From Pyropia yezoensis (Eukaryota > Rhodophyta > Bangiophyceae > Bangiales > Bangiaceae): 64,000 nucleotides of DNA. Positions 32,233 through 42,149 of the stretch are shown here, piece after piece. Location of the stretch: the NCBI GenBank assembly GCA_009829735.1, contig CM020619.1, positions 7,182,375-7,246,374 on the forward strand, read 5' to 3'. Below the pieces are notes generated by a model, which saw only the letters and a program-made list of their open reading frames with translations, was not told where the DNA came from and searched no databases. The first letter of the stretch is position 1, and every line of letters begins with the position of its first letter. The position numbers and the translations under genes are program-made.

Positions 32233-33477
32233 TTACGACCGCGCGCGGGGTCCCTCCAGGCCGACTCCCACACACGTCATGACCATGCCACTGACGTACG
32301 CCTCGCCCTCGGCCCCGTCGTCCTCATCATCGCTTCCCCCGCCCCCGCGAAGCGCGCCCGCTCGGTCCATCCGCTCGTCCCGCTCAACGCGGACTTTGAA
32401 CACCACCCCAAAGAAGGCGCGAAGGTCGCGGAGAAACGCAACGGAGGCACCGCCAAGGCGGCCCAGCCGCACCCGGCTCACGTCTGCCTCGGCGGCAGCG
32501 CAGATGAGGAGCGCCAGGTTGGCATGGCCGCTGTCAACGCAGCCCCCGCCGTCCACCTCCTCCAACAGCCCGTGCGCGGCGCCGCGCGCGACCGCCTCGG
32601 GAGTGGGGGGCAGGCCCGGGCGGCCGACCGCACCAGCACCCGCCGCCGGCGTCCCCGCACCGGCAGTGTCGGCCGACGCCACGGGCGCGGCATGTGCCCA
32701 GTCACAAACAAGCAGGCAGCCCGTGGTGCTCTCGGCCATGAGCGAGCACCCGTAGCCCGCCCCCCCCTCCCGGTTACGCCCCGCATCAGCAAAGAGGAAG
32801 ACATCAGCGAGGAGCGCGTTGAATACTCCACGCGCCGTGTCCACCATGCGGTTGACATAGCCGGGGCTGACTTTGTTGGCCCATGCAGACCCCCGGACGC
32901 GCTTGATGAGACCCGCGTCAATGAGCTCGACCGGCGGGAGAGCCCCGCGAGCGGGCTTGGCCGTCAGCACCACCTCCCCGGTAGCGTGGCCGGCGGCCGC
33001 TCGCCGCACTACCCTAAGCGTTGGCGTCACCCGTGCCAGCGTCAGTCGCCGCAAGAGAGGCACCGACACGGCAGCCACTGAGTCCACCGACAGGTCGGTA
33101 GTGGTGTGGGTGGCGCCACGGAGGGTTACCTCCAGGGGGAGCTTTGTGAATGGCGCAAGCATCAGCAGCGCCTCGAGGTAGTAGCCTATTCCGCGGCTCG
33201 GGTGGCACTCATGCACAAGGGTGCCCCCCAGAAGCAAGCCCGGGCGAAAGGAGAGCGCCGTGCCTGTCTCATCAATGTCGATGCGGGTACCGGTGGTGAG
33301 CTTGTCCAGCAGCCGTAGCAGGGACACTTCGGGGGCGGACAGGCCAGGCGCTCCTGCCACAGGGCGGATGGGCGTAACCCGGATGGGGCGGGAGGAGAGA
33401 ACAGAGAGAACCAAACGATGGCGCAGGTACGCCGCGCCCCTATAGCGTAGGGGGGGGGGGGGCTTGGCCGCTGGCAT
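32233..33477 (-). CDS. RCL1: RNA 3'-terminal phosphate cyclase-like protein RCL1
   Basis: Rcl1 works in the nucleolar SSU processome, with Bms1, in 18S pre-rRNA maturation. The 414-residue protein starts at the ATG at 33477 (MPAAKPPPPLRYRG); the frame extends four codons upstream only to GTG. Blocks in order are RGAAYLRHRLVLSVLSSRPI, LLDKLTTGTRIDIDETGT, GIGYYLEALLMLAPFTKLPL, ELIDAGLIKRVRGSAWANKV, NRMVDTARGVFNALLADVF and SLMAESTTGCLL, ending with VSGMVMTCVGVGLEG. The catalytic His of true RNA cyclases is not seen at the expected place, which fits RCL1 rather than RTCA. A Gly/Ala insert lies near residue 270 and another acidic one (GGGGSDDEDDGAEGE) near the C-terminus. Single exon. Confidence 0.9.
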   Translation of the reverse strand: MPAAKPPPPLRYRGAAYLRHRLVLSVLSSRPIRVTPIRPVAGAPGLSAPEVSLLRLLDKLTTGTRIDIDETGTALSFRPGLLLGGTLVHECHPSRGIGYYLEALLMLAPFTKLPLEVTLRGATHTTTDLSVDSVAAVSVPLLRRLTLARVTPTLRVVRRAAAGHATGEVVLTAKPARGALPPVELIDAGLIKRVRGSAWANKVSPGYVNRMVDTARGVFNALLADVFLFADAGRNREGGAGYGCSLMAESTTGCLLVCDWAHAAPVASADTAGAGTPAAGAGAVGRPGLPPTPEAVARGAAHGLLEEVDGGGCVDSGHANLALLICAAAEADVSRVRLGRLGGASVAFLRDLRAFFGVVFKVRVERDERMDRAGALRGGGGSDDEDDGAEGEAYVSGMVMTCVGVGLEGPRARS

Positions 33478-34000
33478 GACGAAGGCCACAGGGGTGCGGG
33501 CGTGCGGCGCTGGTTGCCGTAGACCTGGCCGAGCACTGCCAGGGCGGACCGAGATGTGTGTCCGACAAGACCAGCAGACAAAAGGAAAGAAGGGCAGGGG
33601 TGAATACTTGACGCTGGTCGAGTCGTACGCCGGCAGTGTCGCAAACGCTGGCAGAGTTCAAATGGCAGCACGGGGGGACGGGGGGGAAGACCCTCGACCA
33701 CCGGGCAGGTCCAAGCGCGTTGTCGGGGGGAGTGTGACAACAGTCGGCCCGCCCAGCTTGGGGGGGGGGGGAGGGAGGGGGGGGCTGCCGGCGCCGGCCA
33801 ATGGCGGGAGGGGGGGGGAGTGGGGGGGGGTGCCGGCGCCAGCCAATGGCGGGGTTGCTGGGAGGGGGGGGGGGGGGGGGGGGGGAGGGAGGGGGTGCCG
33901 GCGCCGACGCCGACGGCGCCCCTGTCCCGGAGCCTGATTTTCACATGTGCCTAGGCGGATTAATCAACAATGTTTCACACAGTGAAAGTGCTCGCAGTTC
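33478..34000. promoter_or_regulatory. RCL1 upstream region with repeated CCAAT-containing motif and G runs
   Basis: The motif TGCCGGCGCCRGCCAATGGC occurs at about 33786 and 33831, and a third, partial copy lies near 33896. On the RCL1 strand these read as CCATTGGC-type CCAAT boxes 300-370 bp upstream of the ATG. G runs of 10-20 nt separate the copies. Confidence 0.45.
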
Positions 34001-34159
34001 TCCCAAATTTGTCCGACTTGGTCAAAGTCAAGACTGGGTCCAGGTCAACTTTCCATTGGTCAAAGGGCTTTCTCCGGCCAAACAGATAGCTGAGAGCGTG
34101 TTTCCCAGTCTTGATCGCGACTTTAGCTTTGACCACACCGGATTCGGACAAAATTGGGA
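34001..34159. mobile_element. Short fold-back (MITE-like) element
   Basis: The left end TCCCAAATTTGTCCGA (34001) is matched, inverted, by TCGGACAAAATTGGGA (34144-34159), with one mismatch over 16 bp. Pairing continues inwards through GGTCAAAG/CTTTGACC blocks. It is about 160 bp, AT-richer than its surroundings and without coding capacity. The target duplication is not clear. Confidence 0.6.
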
Positions 34160-34221
34160 AAAGTGCAACACGTTGCGACGCGAGGCGCCTCAAAATGTAG
34201 AAGTTTGCCATTAAGCAATGA

Positions 34222-34363
34222 GCTCCTACGGGCCGTCACGCCGAACATAGACCAATAAAAAGCTCACTGCAGCAGCAGTGACGGCAGGGACTGCTCCTAC
34301 TGGCCGTCACCCCGAACATAGACCACAAAATAGCTCACTGCAGCAGCAGTGACGGCAGTGACT
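34222..34363. repeat. 71-bp tandem duplication covering the end of the FIST gene
   Basis: Two copies (34222-34292 and 34293-34363) differ at only a few positions. The stop codon of the minus-strand FIST gene (34297-34299) lies inside the right-hand copy, so the left-hand copy duplicates the last ~20 codons into the 3' UTR. Confidence 0.85.
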
Positions 34364-36591
34364 GCGGCAGCGTCCCCGCGGCCCACGCCGCCTACGTTGC
34401 CTACCGCTCCACCCGTGCCTGCATCCACGCCCACGACTGCGGACGGGTCCACACCAAGGCGGGCGGCCAGCCCGTCGGTCACTGCACTCACAGTGATGCC
34501 GTTGCGGCAAAACGCGACCGCTCCAACAGGCACCCAGCCGTCGGCTGCGCGGCCGGCCACCTCCAAGCCAAGCACCTTCAGGGCGGTGTCCCACTCACGG
34601 GCGGTGCTGCCTTCAGGTGAGTCGTTCGTGGTGGGGACGGTGGGGGCGTCGGTAACGTCAACAGCGTCGGCGTCGGCAGTACGCTGCGGCTCGGTCGCAC
34701 GGGAGCCCGCGTCGGCACTACCGCCAGGCACACGCGCAATAGGCGGCAGCACGTCCCCCCCGGCTACGTACAGCCGCAGCAGCTGGCCCACGCGTACCAC
34801 CCCCCCTGGAAGAACCAGGTGGGCCCCCACCTGCGGGGTGCCACCGAGGCCCTCCCCGCGCCACCTTTCATCGCCGTCGCCCCCATCGTCCGTGGCCCAG
34901 CCTGCGCGGTAGAGTGTGATTGGGGGGAACGCCGCATCGTCGTCTCCACCCGCACCGCCCAGACCCGCTCCACCTGACCGCAGCACATCTAGGAGCGTGG
35001 GCCGCGACGTGGGGGGTGGCGGTGGCGGCGGACCCCCACCGGAGGTACTGCCCGCCAGGCGCCCACCCTCCACCGCAACGCCAACCAGCACTTCCCCGCC
35101 TGAAAGAGCGGCTGCAAGAGCGGGGGGAACAACCCTGCCTTCGGTCCACATGTCTGCCAGCGTGCCAGGAGCGGCAGAGGTGCCAAGCGTGGTGCCCACC
35201 TCCTCCACCAGCGTCAGGCGACAGCCGACGCCGTCCATACGGACGACGTCGTCATCATTGTCGGAACCGCCGTACACTTTGTCACCAGCGGCACGAGCCG
35301 CACCTGCTGTCTCTACCGCAGTTGCGGGCGGCTGAGTCGGAGGCCCCACCACGGCCCGAACCTCCAGCAGTGGCCCAACGGGGATGGCGCCTCGTACGAC
35401 ACGCGCGTCAACAGCAACCGGGCCCAGCAACGCCACCCCCACAATCCCACACAGCCGCAGACCGCCGTCGCCCCTGCCCGTCACTGGTGGCAATGGCGGC
35501 TGCCGGGCCGCAGCCGACAAGGGAGCTGTCGCGCCTCTAACAGCTTCGGATGCGAAAGCGTCCGTCCCTGCCCGATCAGAACTTGAGTCGAAGCGACGGG
35601 GCGGCGCGTGGTAGATCAGTGTCGCGTCCTCAACCACGCCCGCAATGCTATCGGCAGGGAGCCCCGCTACGACACCCGCAACAGGGACGCCGGGAAGAGC
35701 AAAGTCCAGACCCGCAAAGAGCCCCGCGCCAACCGCCGCCGCGCCCGGAGCCTGGAACAAAACAACAGCAGACGGCTCGCCACGGACAGACGCGCTACCA
35801 CTGCCGCCAGCTGCCCGCGGTGGTGGTGGCAACTGCGGGGGTCCAAGACCTAGCAGCGCACGCCAGTCGCGTTGACGCCACTCCCAGTCCACTCCTCCAT
35901 TCGTGGATGAGACAGCCCACGGGGCGACGGCGACGCTTCCGCCTGGCGCAAAGAGCGTGAGGCTCGCGACGGTGGCCTGCTGCAAGGTAGTGGCGGCTTC
36001 CTCGCCCGACGCGCCGTCCATTCCAATCGAGGCAACAGAACATCCAACCAGCGGCAGGTCCTGCCCACCGGCCAGCACCCCCCGCAGCGCGAGCGTGCGT
36101 CTCACAGCCGCCACCGACCGCGCCACGCCCACCGCGCCACCCCCATCAGGGGTGACAAACAGTAGGCCCAGAGCAATTGGCGGGGGACGCTGGCGGCTGA
36201 CGCCTGCACTCGCCGACTCACCTCTCAAAACTGCAGCTTCCCACGCGGTGGCCACCGCCCTCGCCGCGGCTGTCGCCGCCTCCTCCACCCGGCTGCCGCC
36301 GGCAGTGGCTGACAGCCAAGCAGTGGGCGCGGGGGCAGGCGGGGGGGGGGGCGCCGCGTCCTCTGACCCGGATCTTGGCGAAGAAGGAGAGGGGTGAGAG
36401 GAGCACGAGGGGGGGCGAGCAGCGGGAGAACAGGGGCGTGGAGAGGAAGCACCGCGTCGAGCCGGCAGCGAACGGGGCCCAAAGGGAAGGCGTCGCCGGA
36501 AGCTGACCATGCGACACGCGGAGGGAGGCGCGCACCCGCTTGGAAAGCTAGGGTAACACACAAAGGCCGCCATCGTGGAAGAGGCGTGCAT
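34297..36591 (-). CDS. FIST N/C-domain protein, possibly organelle-targeted
   Basis: FIST domains are predicted small-ligand sensory domains; plant and algal stand-alone FIST proteins are uncharacterised and often plastid-directed. The 764-residue frame starts at the ATG at 36591 (MHASSTMAAFVCYPSF); a second Met follows at residue 7. The first ~65 residues are rich in Ser, Arg, Pro and Ala and poor in acids, like a transit peptide. FIST-N elements include PIALGLLFVTPDGG, DLPLVGCSVASIGMDG and the hydrophobic ATVASLTLFAPGGSVAV. FIST-C elements include GIVGVALLGPVAVDARVVRG with GAIPVGPLLEVRAV, and a terminal AVAFCRNGITVSAVTDGLAA. Several Gly/Ala/Thr-rich inserts enlarge it relative to bacterial ~400-residue members. 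Single exon. The 3' end lies in a tandem duplication. Confidence 0.72.
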   Translation of the reverse strand: MHASSTMAAFVCYPSFPSGCAPPSACRMVSFRRRLPFGPRSLPARRGASSPRPCSPAARPPSCSSHPSPSSPRSGSEDAAPPPPPAPAPTAWLSATAGGSRVEEAATAAARAVATAWEAAVLRGESASAGVSRQRPPPIALGLLFVTPDGGGAVGVARSVAAVRRTLALRGVLAGGQDLPLVGCSVASIGMDGASGEEAATTLQQATVASLTLFAPGGSVAVAPWAVSSTNGGVDWEWRQRDWRALLGLGPPQLPPPPRAAGGSGSASVRGEPSAVVLFQAPGAAAVGAGLFAGLDFALPGVPVAGVVAGLPADSIAGVVEDATLIYHAPPRRFDSSSDRAGTDAFASEAVRGATAPLSAAARQPPLPPVTGRGDGGLRLCGIVGVALLGPVAVDARVVRGAIPVGPLLEVRAVVGPPTQPPATAVETAGAARAAGDKVYGGSDNDDDVVRMDGVGCRLTLVEEVGTTLGTSAAPGTLADMWTEGRVVPPALAAALSGGEVLVGVAVEGGRLAGSTSGGGPPPPPPPTSRPTLLDVLRSGGAGLGGAGGDDDAAFPPITLYRAGWATDDGGDGDERWRGEGLGGTPQVGAHLVLPGGVVRVGQLLRLYVAGGDVLPPIARVPGGSADAGSRATEPQRTADADAVDVTDAPTVPTTNDSPEGSTAREWDTALKVLGLEVAGRAADGWVPVGAVAFCRNGITVSAVTDGLAARLGVDPSAVVGVDAGTGGAVGNVGGVGRGDAAAVTAVTAAAVSYFVVYVRGDGQ

Positions 36592-37448
36592 ATCGGCGAG
36601 AAGGTCAACGCGCGGTCGACAGGGGCTGGGTGCGTTGTGTCGCCCAGACGCAGCTTCTACATAGATAGCAGCGGAACGTCAAGCGGGATAGTCGCGTGGT
36701 GGAGTCCTGAGCATGTCACGTAGTAGATTTCGTTAGACCACCTGATTGGCTAATCGCGTGCCCATCTTTGCAGGTGGGAGGGTGTGGCTGTTGGCTCGGT
36801 GGCTGGCTCGGGGGGGTGGGAGCGCAATTGGGCAGCGGCACACCCAGGCGGATAGGCAGGGATCGCTGCATGGAAAGAGGACCACCGATTGCGCCGCCTA
36901 TTCGACGAGATAGCTCATGAGAGCTCGCCCAGTGACGAGGGCCTGTATGTGGTCATCTGGCTTTGTGCCCCCGTGAAGCAGAGAGAAGCACAGACGAAAG
37001 AGACAAGGAAAAATCTGCATAAAAAGACGAGCTCATAGCGCATCTGATGGATGTCGGGAAGGCGTCGGGAAGGCGTCGGGAAGGCGTCGGGACCAACGGA
37101 GAGCTCCGTGACTGGTGGACCAAGCCCGATGCTGACCAGTTTGTTTGTAGATCCCAGATCTCGTCTCGTGCTCGACAATCATACCGGCGCTGGCACAAGT
37201 AATAGCTTGGGGACGTCGAGGGAGAAGAAGGGGTCTAGCTATAGAAGCCCTTCCCTCTGTCTTAGTTTTTCAAATCTTTGAAAAGCACCTCGTTACGCAA
37301 TTTAGACAGCTGGCAGATCGCGCGCTTCTCAGGATACATCGCCTCGTGCAGGGGCTGTGCGCCGCGCGAGTCCCTGCGTGGTGGCCAGCAGCTTGAGTGT
37401 ACGCGGATGCGCGCACCACCTCCGCTGCACCCTTAGCCACAGCTGTGG
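36592..37448. other. Divergent intergenic region with 11-bp tandem repeat
   Basis: At 37053-37092 the 11-bp unit GTCGGGAAGGC is repeated three times plus a partial copy. The stretch 36949-37050 is similar to 56050-56150 (dispersed repeat). This region should hold the promoters of the FIST gene and the next plus-strand gene. Confidence 0.55.
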
Positions 37449-37592
37449 ATGAGGTCTTTGGTGCTCTCGGTTTCCACGACAGCGGTTGCGCTTTGTACTT
37501 TCGTGCGCCTGTATGTGCCCTCCGCTCGGGGCGCTTCCCCCTCCCACTTCCCGACACTGTTCCTTGCATCCTCTTATCCGCTTTTGTCCATC

Positions 37593-39137
37593 ATGATGGT
37601 GTCTGTTCCCCCTTTTCAATCCCGGGTATCGAAGCAGCTCATGTCTCGGCGGCTGGTGCAGCTTGGTGTCCCCGCCGAGTTTGTCTCTGCTGCGACAGAT
37701 TCGGCGATGACTTTGATAGCTGCTGCCGAGTCGTTTGAGGCCGCGGCCGGCGGCCCCCGCCTTACCGCCCAGCTCTCATCGGTTCGCCACGGGACGGATG
37801 TGGTTTGGGCGCGCCTGTATGACTCCCTCCATGGCAACAGGGCCACCTCCCATGCGGTCACGTATGCCTACTCGTCGGCGTTGCGTTTCAGCTGGACGTC
37901 CGCGGCGATGGAGGCAGTTAAAGCGGGGGCGACGGCAACGGCGGCGCTCCCGATTGGGGACGCAGCAGTGGTTGCCACCGCGGCGGTGGTTCCCCGCTCT
38001 CTCCCCGCTCTGCCCGCGTTGCCGGACAGCTCGGTGGTGGCGGCTGCGGCCACGGCGGTACTGCCACGGCGCATAAAGGCTCTCAAGGTGCGACGGCCCG
38101 CTCGGTCTGCCGCGACTGATGCCGCGGCGGTAGTGGTGGCGGCAGCGGCGGCGTTGGAAGGTGTCTTTGTTGGTCTCCGTGTAGCAGTGCAGATATCAAG
38201 CCTGAGCAGCGGCGGGGACAAGGCTCGGAGGGAGGCTGTAGTCTGGGCCCGGCTGTACGACTCACTGCACGCACCGGGTGTGGCGCTGGGGCCGCCTGTG
38301 AGCGATTCCTTTGCCACAGCTCTGCGGGGGACATGGGATGAGGCGGCGCCACTGTCGGTAGCACCATCGTCAGTCTCTGTTCCGCCTCCAGCGAATTCCA
38401 TTGGTGCGGTCGCAGCAGAAGCTGCGTTGGACACTTCGAGCACTCCTAGCCTCGGGTCCCTTACCGTGGGAACCGACGGGTGGCGGGCTCACGCTAAGGA
38501 GACGGCCACCAAACAGGGGGATACCACACACGAGCGCCGCCGGCTTTCGTTCTCCATGTCTACCGCCGGCACACCCACCACTTCAGTTGCTGCGCCTGTA
38601 TCCTCTCCTGTTACCGCAGCCGACGGTAGCAGTGTCGATGCTGCCGTTGGTGCGGGCAGCGCAGCCCCCCTGCCCGTGTGCGGCAAGCGCGGCCGCAGCG
38701 GCCCGCTTGCTGATTTGCCGCTGCTGCCTCACTCACCGCTCGCGTCGTGCGAGCCGGCATCGGCAGCGTCTGAAGACGAGCAACCAGCTCCACGCTCTGG
38801 GCTTGGGAGCGGCAGCGGCGGAGGTGTTGGTGAAAATGCTGGAGGGGTGCGTTCCATTGCCTCCCTGCCCCCCCCTGCCTCTGTGGCGCTGCTGTTTCCG
38901 GAGGACGTGGCCAGGCGGCTAGCGGCATTTTCAGCGCGGGGGTTTCCACCAAATGCGCTGGCTCGCTTCGAAGCTGCTGTCCGTCAAGCGGCTGTGGAAC
39001 ATGATGTGACTGGCATGGTGCTGTGCTGTGGGAACGTGGAGGAGCTGGCGCGCCTTCTCACCCAGTACTACAAGGGCGGGACGTCGGCTGGTGCTCTGTG
39101 CCTGGCACGTACATTCATTCAGAAGGAATGTCGGTAG
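37593..39137 (+). CDS. Unrecognised protein with an internally duplicated domain
   Basis: The product is 514 residues from the ATG at 37593 (MMVSVPPFQS). An in-frame ATG at 37449 would add 48 residues with a hydrophobic, Arg-containing start (MRSLVLSVSTTAVALCTFVR) that could be a targeting sequence. Two copies of a ~90-residue module are visible. The first contains QLSSVRHGTDVVWARLYDSL and then YSSALRFSWTSA; the second contains REAVVWARLYDSLH and then FATALRGTWDEA. Shared core: VVWARLYDSLH. The middle is Ser/Thr/Ala-rich with a KR basic patch. The C-terminal ~90 residues are helical (LFPEDVARRLAAFSARGFPP to LARTFIQKECR). I recognise no family and assign no function. Codon use is similar to the neighbours, with a somewhat lower GC. 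Single exon. Confidence 0.65.
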   Translation: MMVSVPPFQSRVSKQLMSRRLVQLGVPAEFVSAATDSAMTLIAAAESFEAAAGGPRLTAQLSSVRHGTDVVWARLYDSLHGNRATSHAVTYAYSSALRFSWTSAAMEAVKAGATATAALPIGDAAVVATAAVVPRSLPALPALPDSSVVAAAATAVLPRRIKALKVRRPARSAATDAAAVVVAAAAALEGVFVGLRVAVQISSLSSGGDKARREAVVWARLYDSLHAPGVALGPPVSDSFATALRGTWDEAAPLSVAPSSVSVPPPANSIGAVAAEAALDTSSTPSLGSLTVGTDGWRAHAKETATKQGDTTHERRRLSFSMSTAGTPTTSVAAPVSSPVTAADGSSVDAAVGAGSAAPLPVCGKRGRSGPLADLPLLPHSPLASCEPASAASEDEQPAPRSGLGSGSGGGVGENAGGVRSIASLPPPASVALLFPEDVARRLAAFSARGFPPNALARFEAAVRQAAVEHDVTGMVLCCGNVEELARLLTQYYKGGTSAGALCLARTFIQKECR

Positions 39138-40235
39138 GCGCGTGGAGCCGTAGTTCCGGGGACCTTCGTATTGTGTGCGAGGGGGTGTGCTGGCCCCAGC
39201 TACATCTGCATTTGTCAGCATGGTCTATGAGTGGGGAGTCCTCCTCGGCCTGCGTGTGACGTTCTATTTCTCTTGCTTGGTATTCTCTTGATGCTCTCGG
39301 TACAGCCAGTGCTTGGGCCTTCCCTTACTTTCCTTCGCTCTTGCGGCGTGCTTAATGCGCGCTCTTCAAGTGCATGCGCTCGCCGCGCACCCGCCGCCGC
39401 AGCCCCTGTCTGGTGCGGCTGCGGGCGCGTGGACCGCCAGAGCGATGCCCTGCGGGCGGTGCGGCCGGTCGCAGCGACGGGCTGTCCGGAAGGCACCCCT
39501 CCACCCCCTCCCCCCCGTCCCCACCCGGCGTCTGTGGCAGCGGTGGCAGAGGCAGCGGCGACAGGAGTAATGCTTGGGACCATTCATCTCGCGAAGGTAT
39601 CTGTGGGGTCCCCAGGTCCATGTATACGTATTGTGCATCCCCCAAAAAGTAGCTCATGCATGTTGAGGTGCGCAACATGCAAGGTAACATGTTTCGCACA
39701 CCATTACAGCACGATGTCAAATCTACAAGCTGTACTCGCATCAGGACCGTACAGATCTGGAACATGGAAATGTACACTAGTAGATTTTACTTTAATACTA
39801 TAGCACATCCAAGAACCAACCAAACCAATGGCAGGAGATGTCTAGTTTCTTCGCTAATTGGTTGCCATTCCAGCGGACGGCTGAACAGGGACGTCGGACG
39901 TCGGCCACCGTCATCGACACCACCGTCGTCGTCACCGGCTTCTTCCCGCCGGGCGTCCCCGTCACGAGGGCACCCCCACCAGCCGACCTCGGCGCATGCT
40001 CCACCCTCCAGCACCAATCACCCCAATCACCTTCCCACCCACTCCGCACCCGATCGCTAACGCGCTCCAGCCAATACAATGAGCCATGAGACAGGTGCGT
40101 CATGGTGGGACTCATCGCTGGGAGGCCATTGGATATGAGTGGGACGCTGGTACCCTGCCGCATCGCATGATCTGCGCGTGATGCAATTAATTCTGACAAC
40201 GCTCGGGTGATGCGGCATGCCAATGTTTTTTTTTT
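39138..40235. other. Intergenic region with a terminal-repeat-like motif
   Basis: A 25-bp motif at 39628-39652 is an exact inverted copy of 50011-50035. The flank at about 39600-39850 is AT-rich. It may be a transposon end. No gene is seen. Confidence 0.5.
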
Positions 40236-41856
40236 ATGTCTTGGATCTGGTCGAAAAACGCAGCAGATGGTGCTCCCACCTCTCCCTCTCCCGCCCATGT
40301 GCCCAGTGTCGGCCATCCAGACGCAGCGGCCAGCGCTGCTGTGACAGGCCCGAAGACACCTGCTTGCGGGGCGTGCGGCCACCAGAAGATTGGTACCCAC
40401 GGCAAGGGGCACTATTTTGGGCAGTGCGCTCTGGTGGTGGGAAACCTGCAGTGCGTGAGCACTTTGATTGCTGGCCACTTTTTTTACACCGGGGCGCAAT
40501 GCCAGAACCAGCACTGCGTGTGCCGTATGATGTACGTTCATATGTGTATACTTTTTTTTCGTGCGGCGGTTGGATGAGGGCGCATGGTGAGACATCGCTA
40601 TAGCAGCGTTTTGACAAATTCTTTTTTCTATGCACTGGGTACGCTTCTCTGTGTCTTTTTTTTTCAACTGCCGTTTGTGTTCGCTCGTTGTGACATTTTA
40701 TTGCTGTTGCCTGCTGTGCTTTGGCGTAGGTGTCCCAAGTGCCGCCGTCCGGGGCACACGCAAAAGACGATTGCGCTGGACCCCAGACTTTTCAAGCGCG
40801 TCATCTCAGAGAAAGGCGTCTCCTTCAACAAGAAGGGACACAAGCGCCTGGAATACTCCAACTATGTTTGCCAGGGCTCTACGCCGGCGTTCTTCCCCGC
40901 AGAAGTGCAGAGGGTTCGAGCAATGTACGCTGAAAAGGACGCGGCGCTGAATCAGACGGCCAGCGAACGGGCGGGGCTCGTGTCGAACATTGTTGGAGCG
41001 GTCGCGCCCGTCACCACGACGGTGGCTACCCTACGTTCTCTGGGGTCTTCGGCGTCTGGGTTGGCGATGCCCAATTTAGTGGCCATTGGCGAGCAGGCGC
41101 GATTGGCCGACACTGGGCTCTCCGCCTGTGCCTCTGCGCTGGGTGGAGCCATCTCGGCCGCCACCGGCCGCTCCAGCGGCATCACCGACGATCTTGCGGC
41201 CCTGGCGAAATTACGCGGCGCCGAAGCCGCCGCCCGGCGGGTGGGAGCGAAGCGGCTGAGCCAATCGGCGCTGTCTCTCTCATCCCCCAGTGGTTCTCAC
41301 CGCATGTATGTTGATTTTCCTTTCCTTTTTTTACTTGTGGTTGAAGGAGGGACGGGTCTGATGGAGTTGCCGCGCGGACAGGACACTGTCTGTTGCGACC
41401 AGGCTGCTACCTATTTTTTTCCGCTGACTTTGATTGTCTCCACGGTGGTTCTGTCGACTTCGTCTGTTTTATGTGCCTGGCGATCGGCATGACATCAGAG
41501 CGGAGCGTCGGGCACAGTACAACGCTGAGATCTCGACAACGGCGGTAGGGGTCGAAGTTCCTCCCGTGGCGCCTCCCCCTGCTCGTCTGCGACGGTCACC
41601 CGCAGAGGCCGCCATGGATCTGACAGAGCTTATTTTCGGTGACGAGCAGAGCGTGGAGCGAGTATCTTTTTTGGCCGTTGTGACGACCGCCGCAGCCAAG
41701 TTTGGTATCCGTGGGTCGACTTTGAGTAGGTCGGGTGACGTTGCTCGATTGACAAGCCAGCTGCTTGATGGTGTGGACGAGACGGCCGATGCTCGGTCCA
41801 GCTATGAGGCGAGTTGTAATGACTGGATCCGCGCACTGCGCGAGAAGAGCACGTGA
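40236..41856 (+). CDS. Unrecognised three-exon protein with a Cys/His cluster
   Basis: The exons are 40236-40450, 40730-41305 and 41499-41856 (introns 279 and 193 bp). Donors GTGCGT and GTATGT and acceptors GCGTAG and ATCAG restore one frame of 382 residues. Junction 1 fuses CGACGHQKIGTHGKGHYFGQ-C...VVGNLQ with CPKCRRPGHTQKT, giving a CxxCGH...H...C...CxxC...H cluster that looks zinc-binding and is split by the intron. A basic, Tyr-containing stretch follows (ISEKGVSFNKKGHKRLEYSN). The middle is Ala/Ser/Thr-rich and helical. The C-terminal 80 residues include VARLTSQLLDG and SSYEASCNDWIRALREKST. The last resembles the end of the repeated module in the upstream unknown gene (aromatic-x2-Ala/Ser...Trp-x2-Ala). 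No known family is recognised. Nucleic-acid binding is possible but is inference. Confidence 0.6.
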
Positions 41857-42149
41857 GATCGGGCGCTCGTGGCTGTTTCTGCGTTTGTTACTTCTTTTGG
41901 ATTGGTCCATCTTATCTCTTTTTCCTTGCTTTCGATCGATACACTCTGTGACCAATAACTTTTCTTTGCCTGTATTTCCACTTGAGGGCACATGGCTCAT
42001 CTACGAGCACTGACAGGCAACGGCGGTCCGAAGCGGCGAGGTGGACGGACAGCGTCCGACTGGCTGCTTTAAAGGGCACCGAATAAACGGCTGTGATTGG
42101 CGGCAGCCGACGGAGAGCGGCCACGCCTTTGCCAACACGTAGGCGGCAC

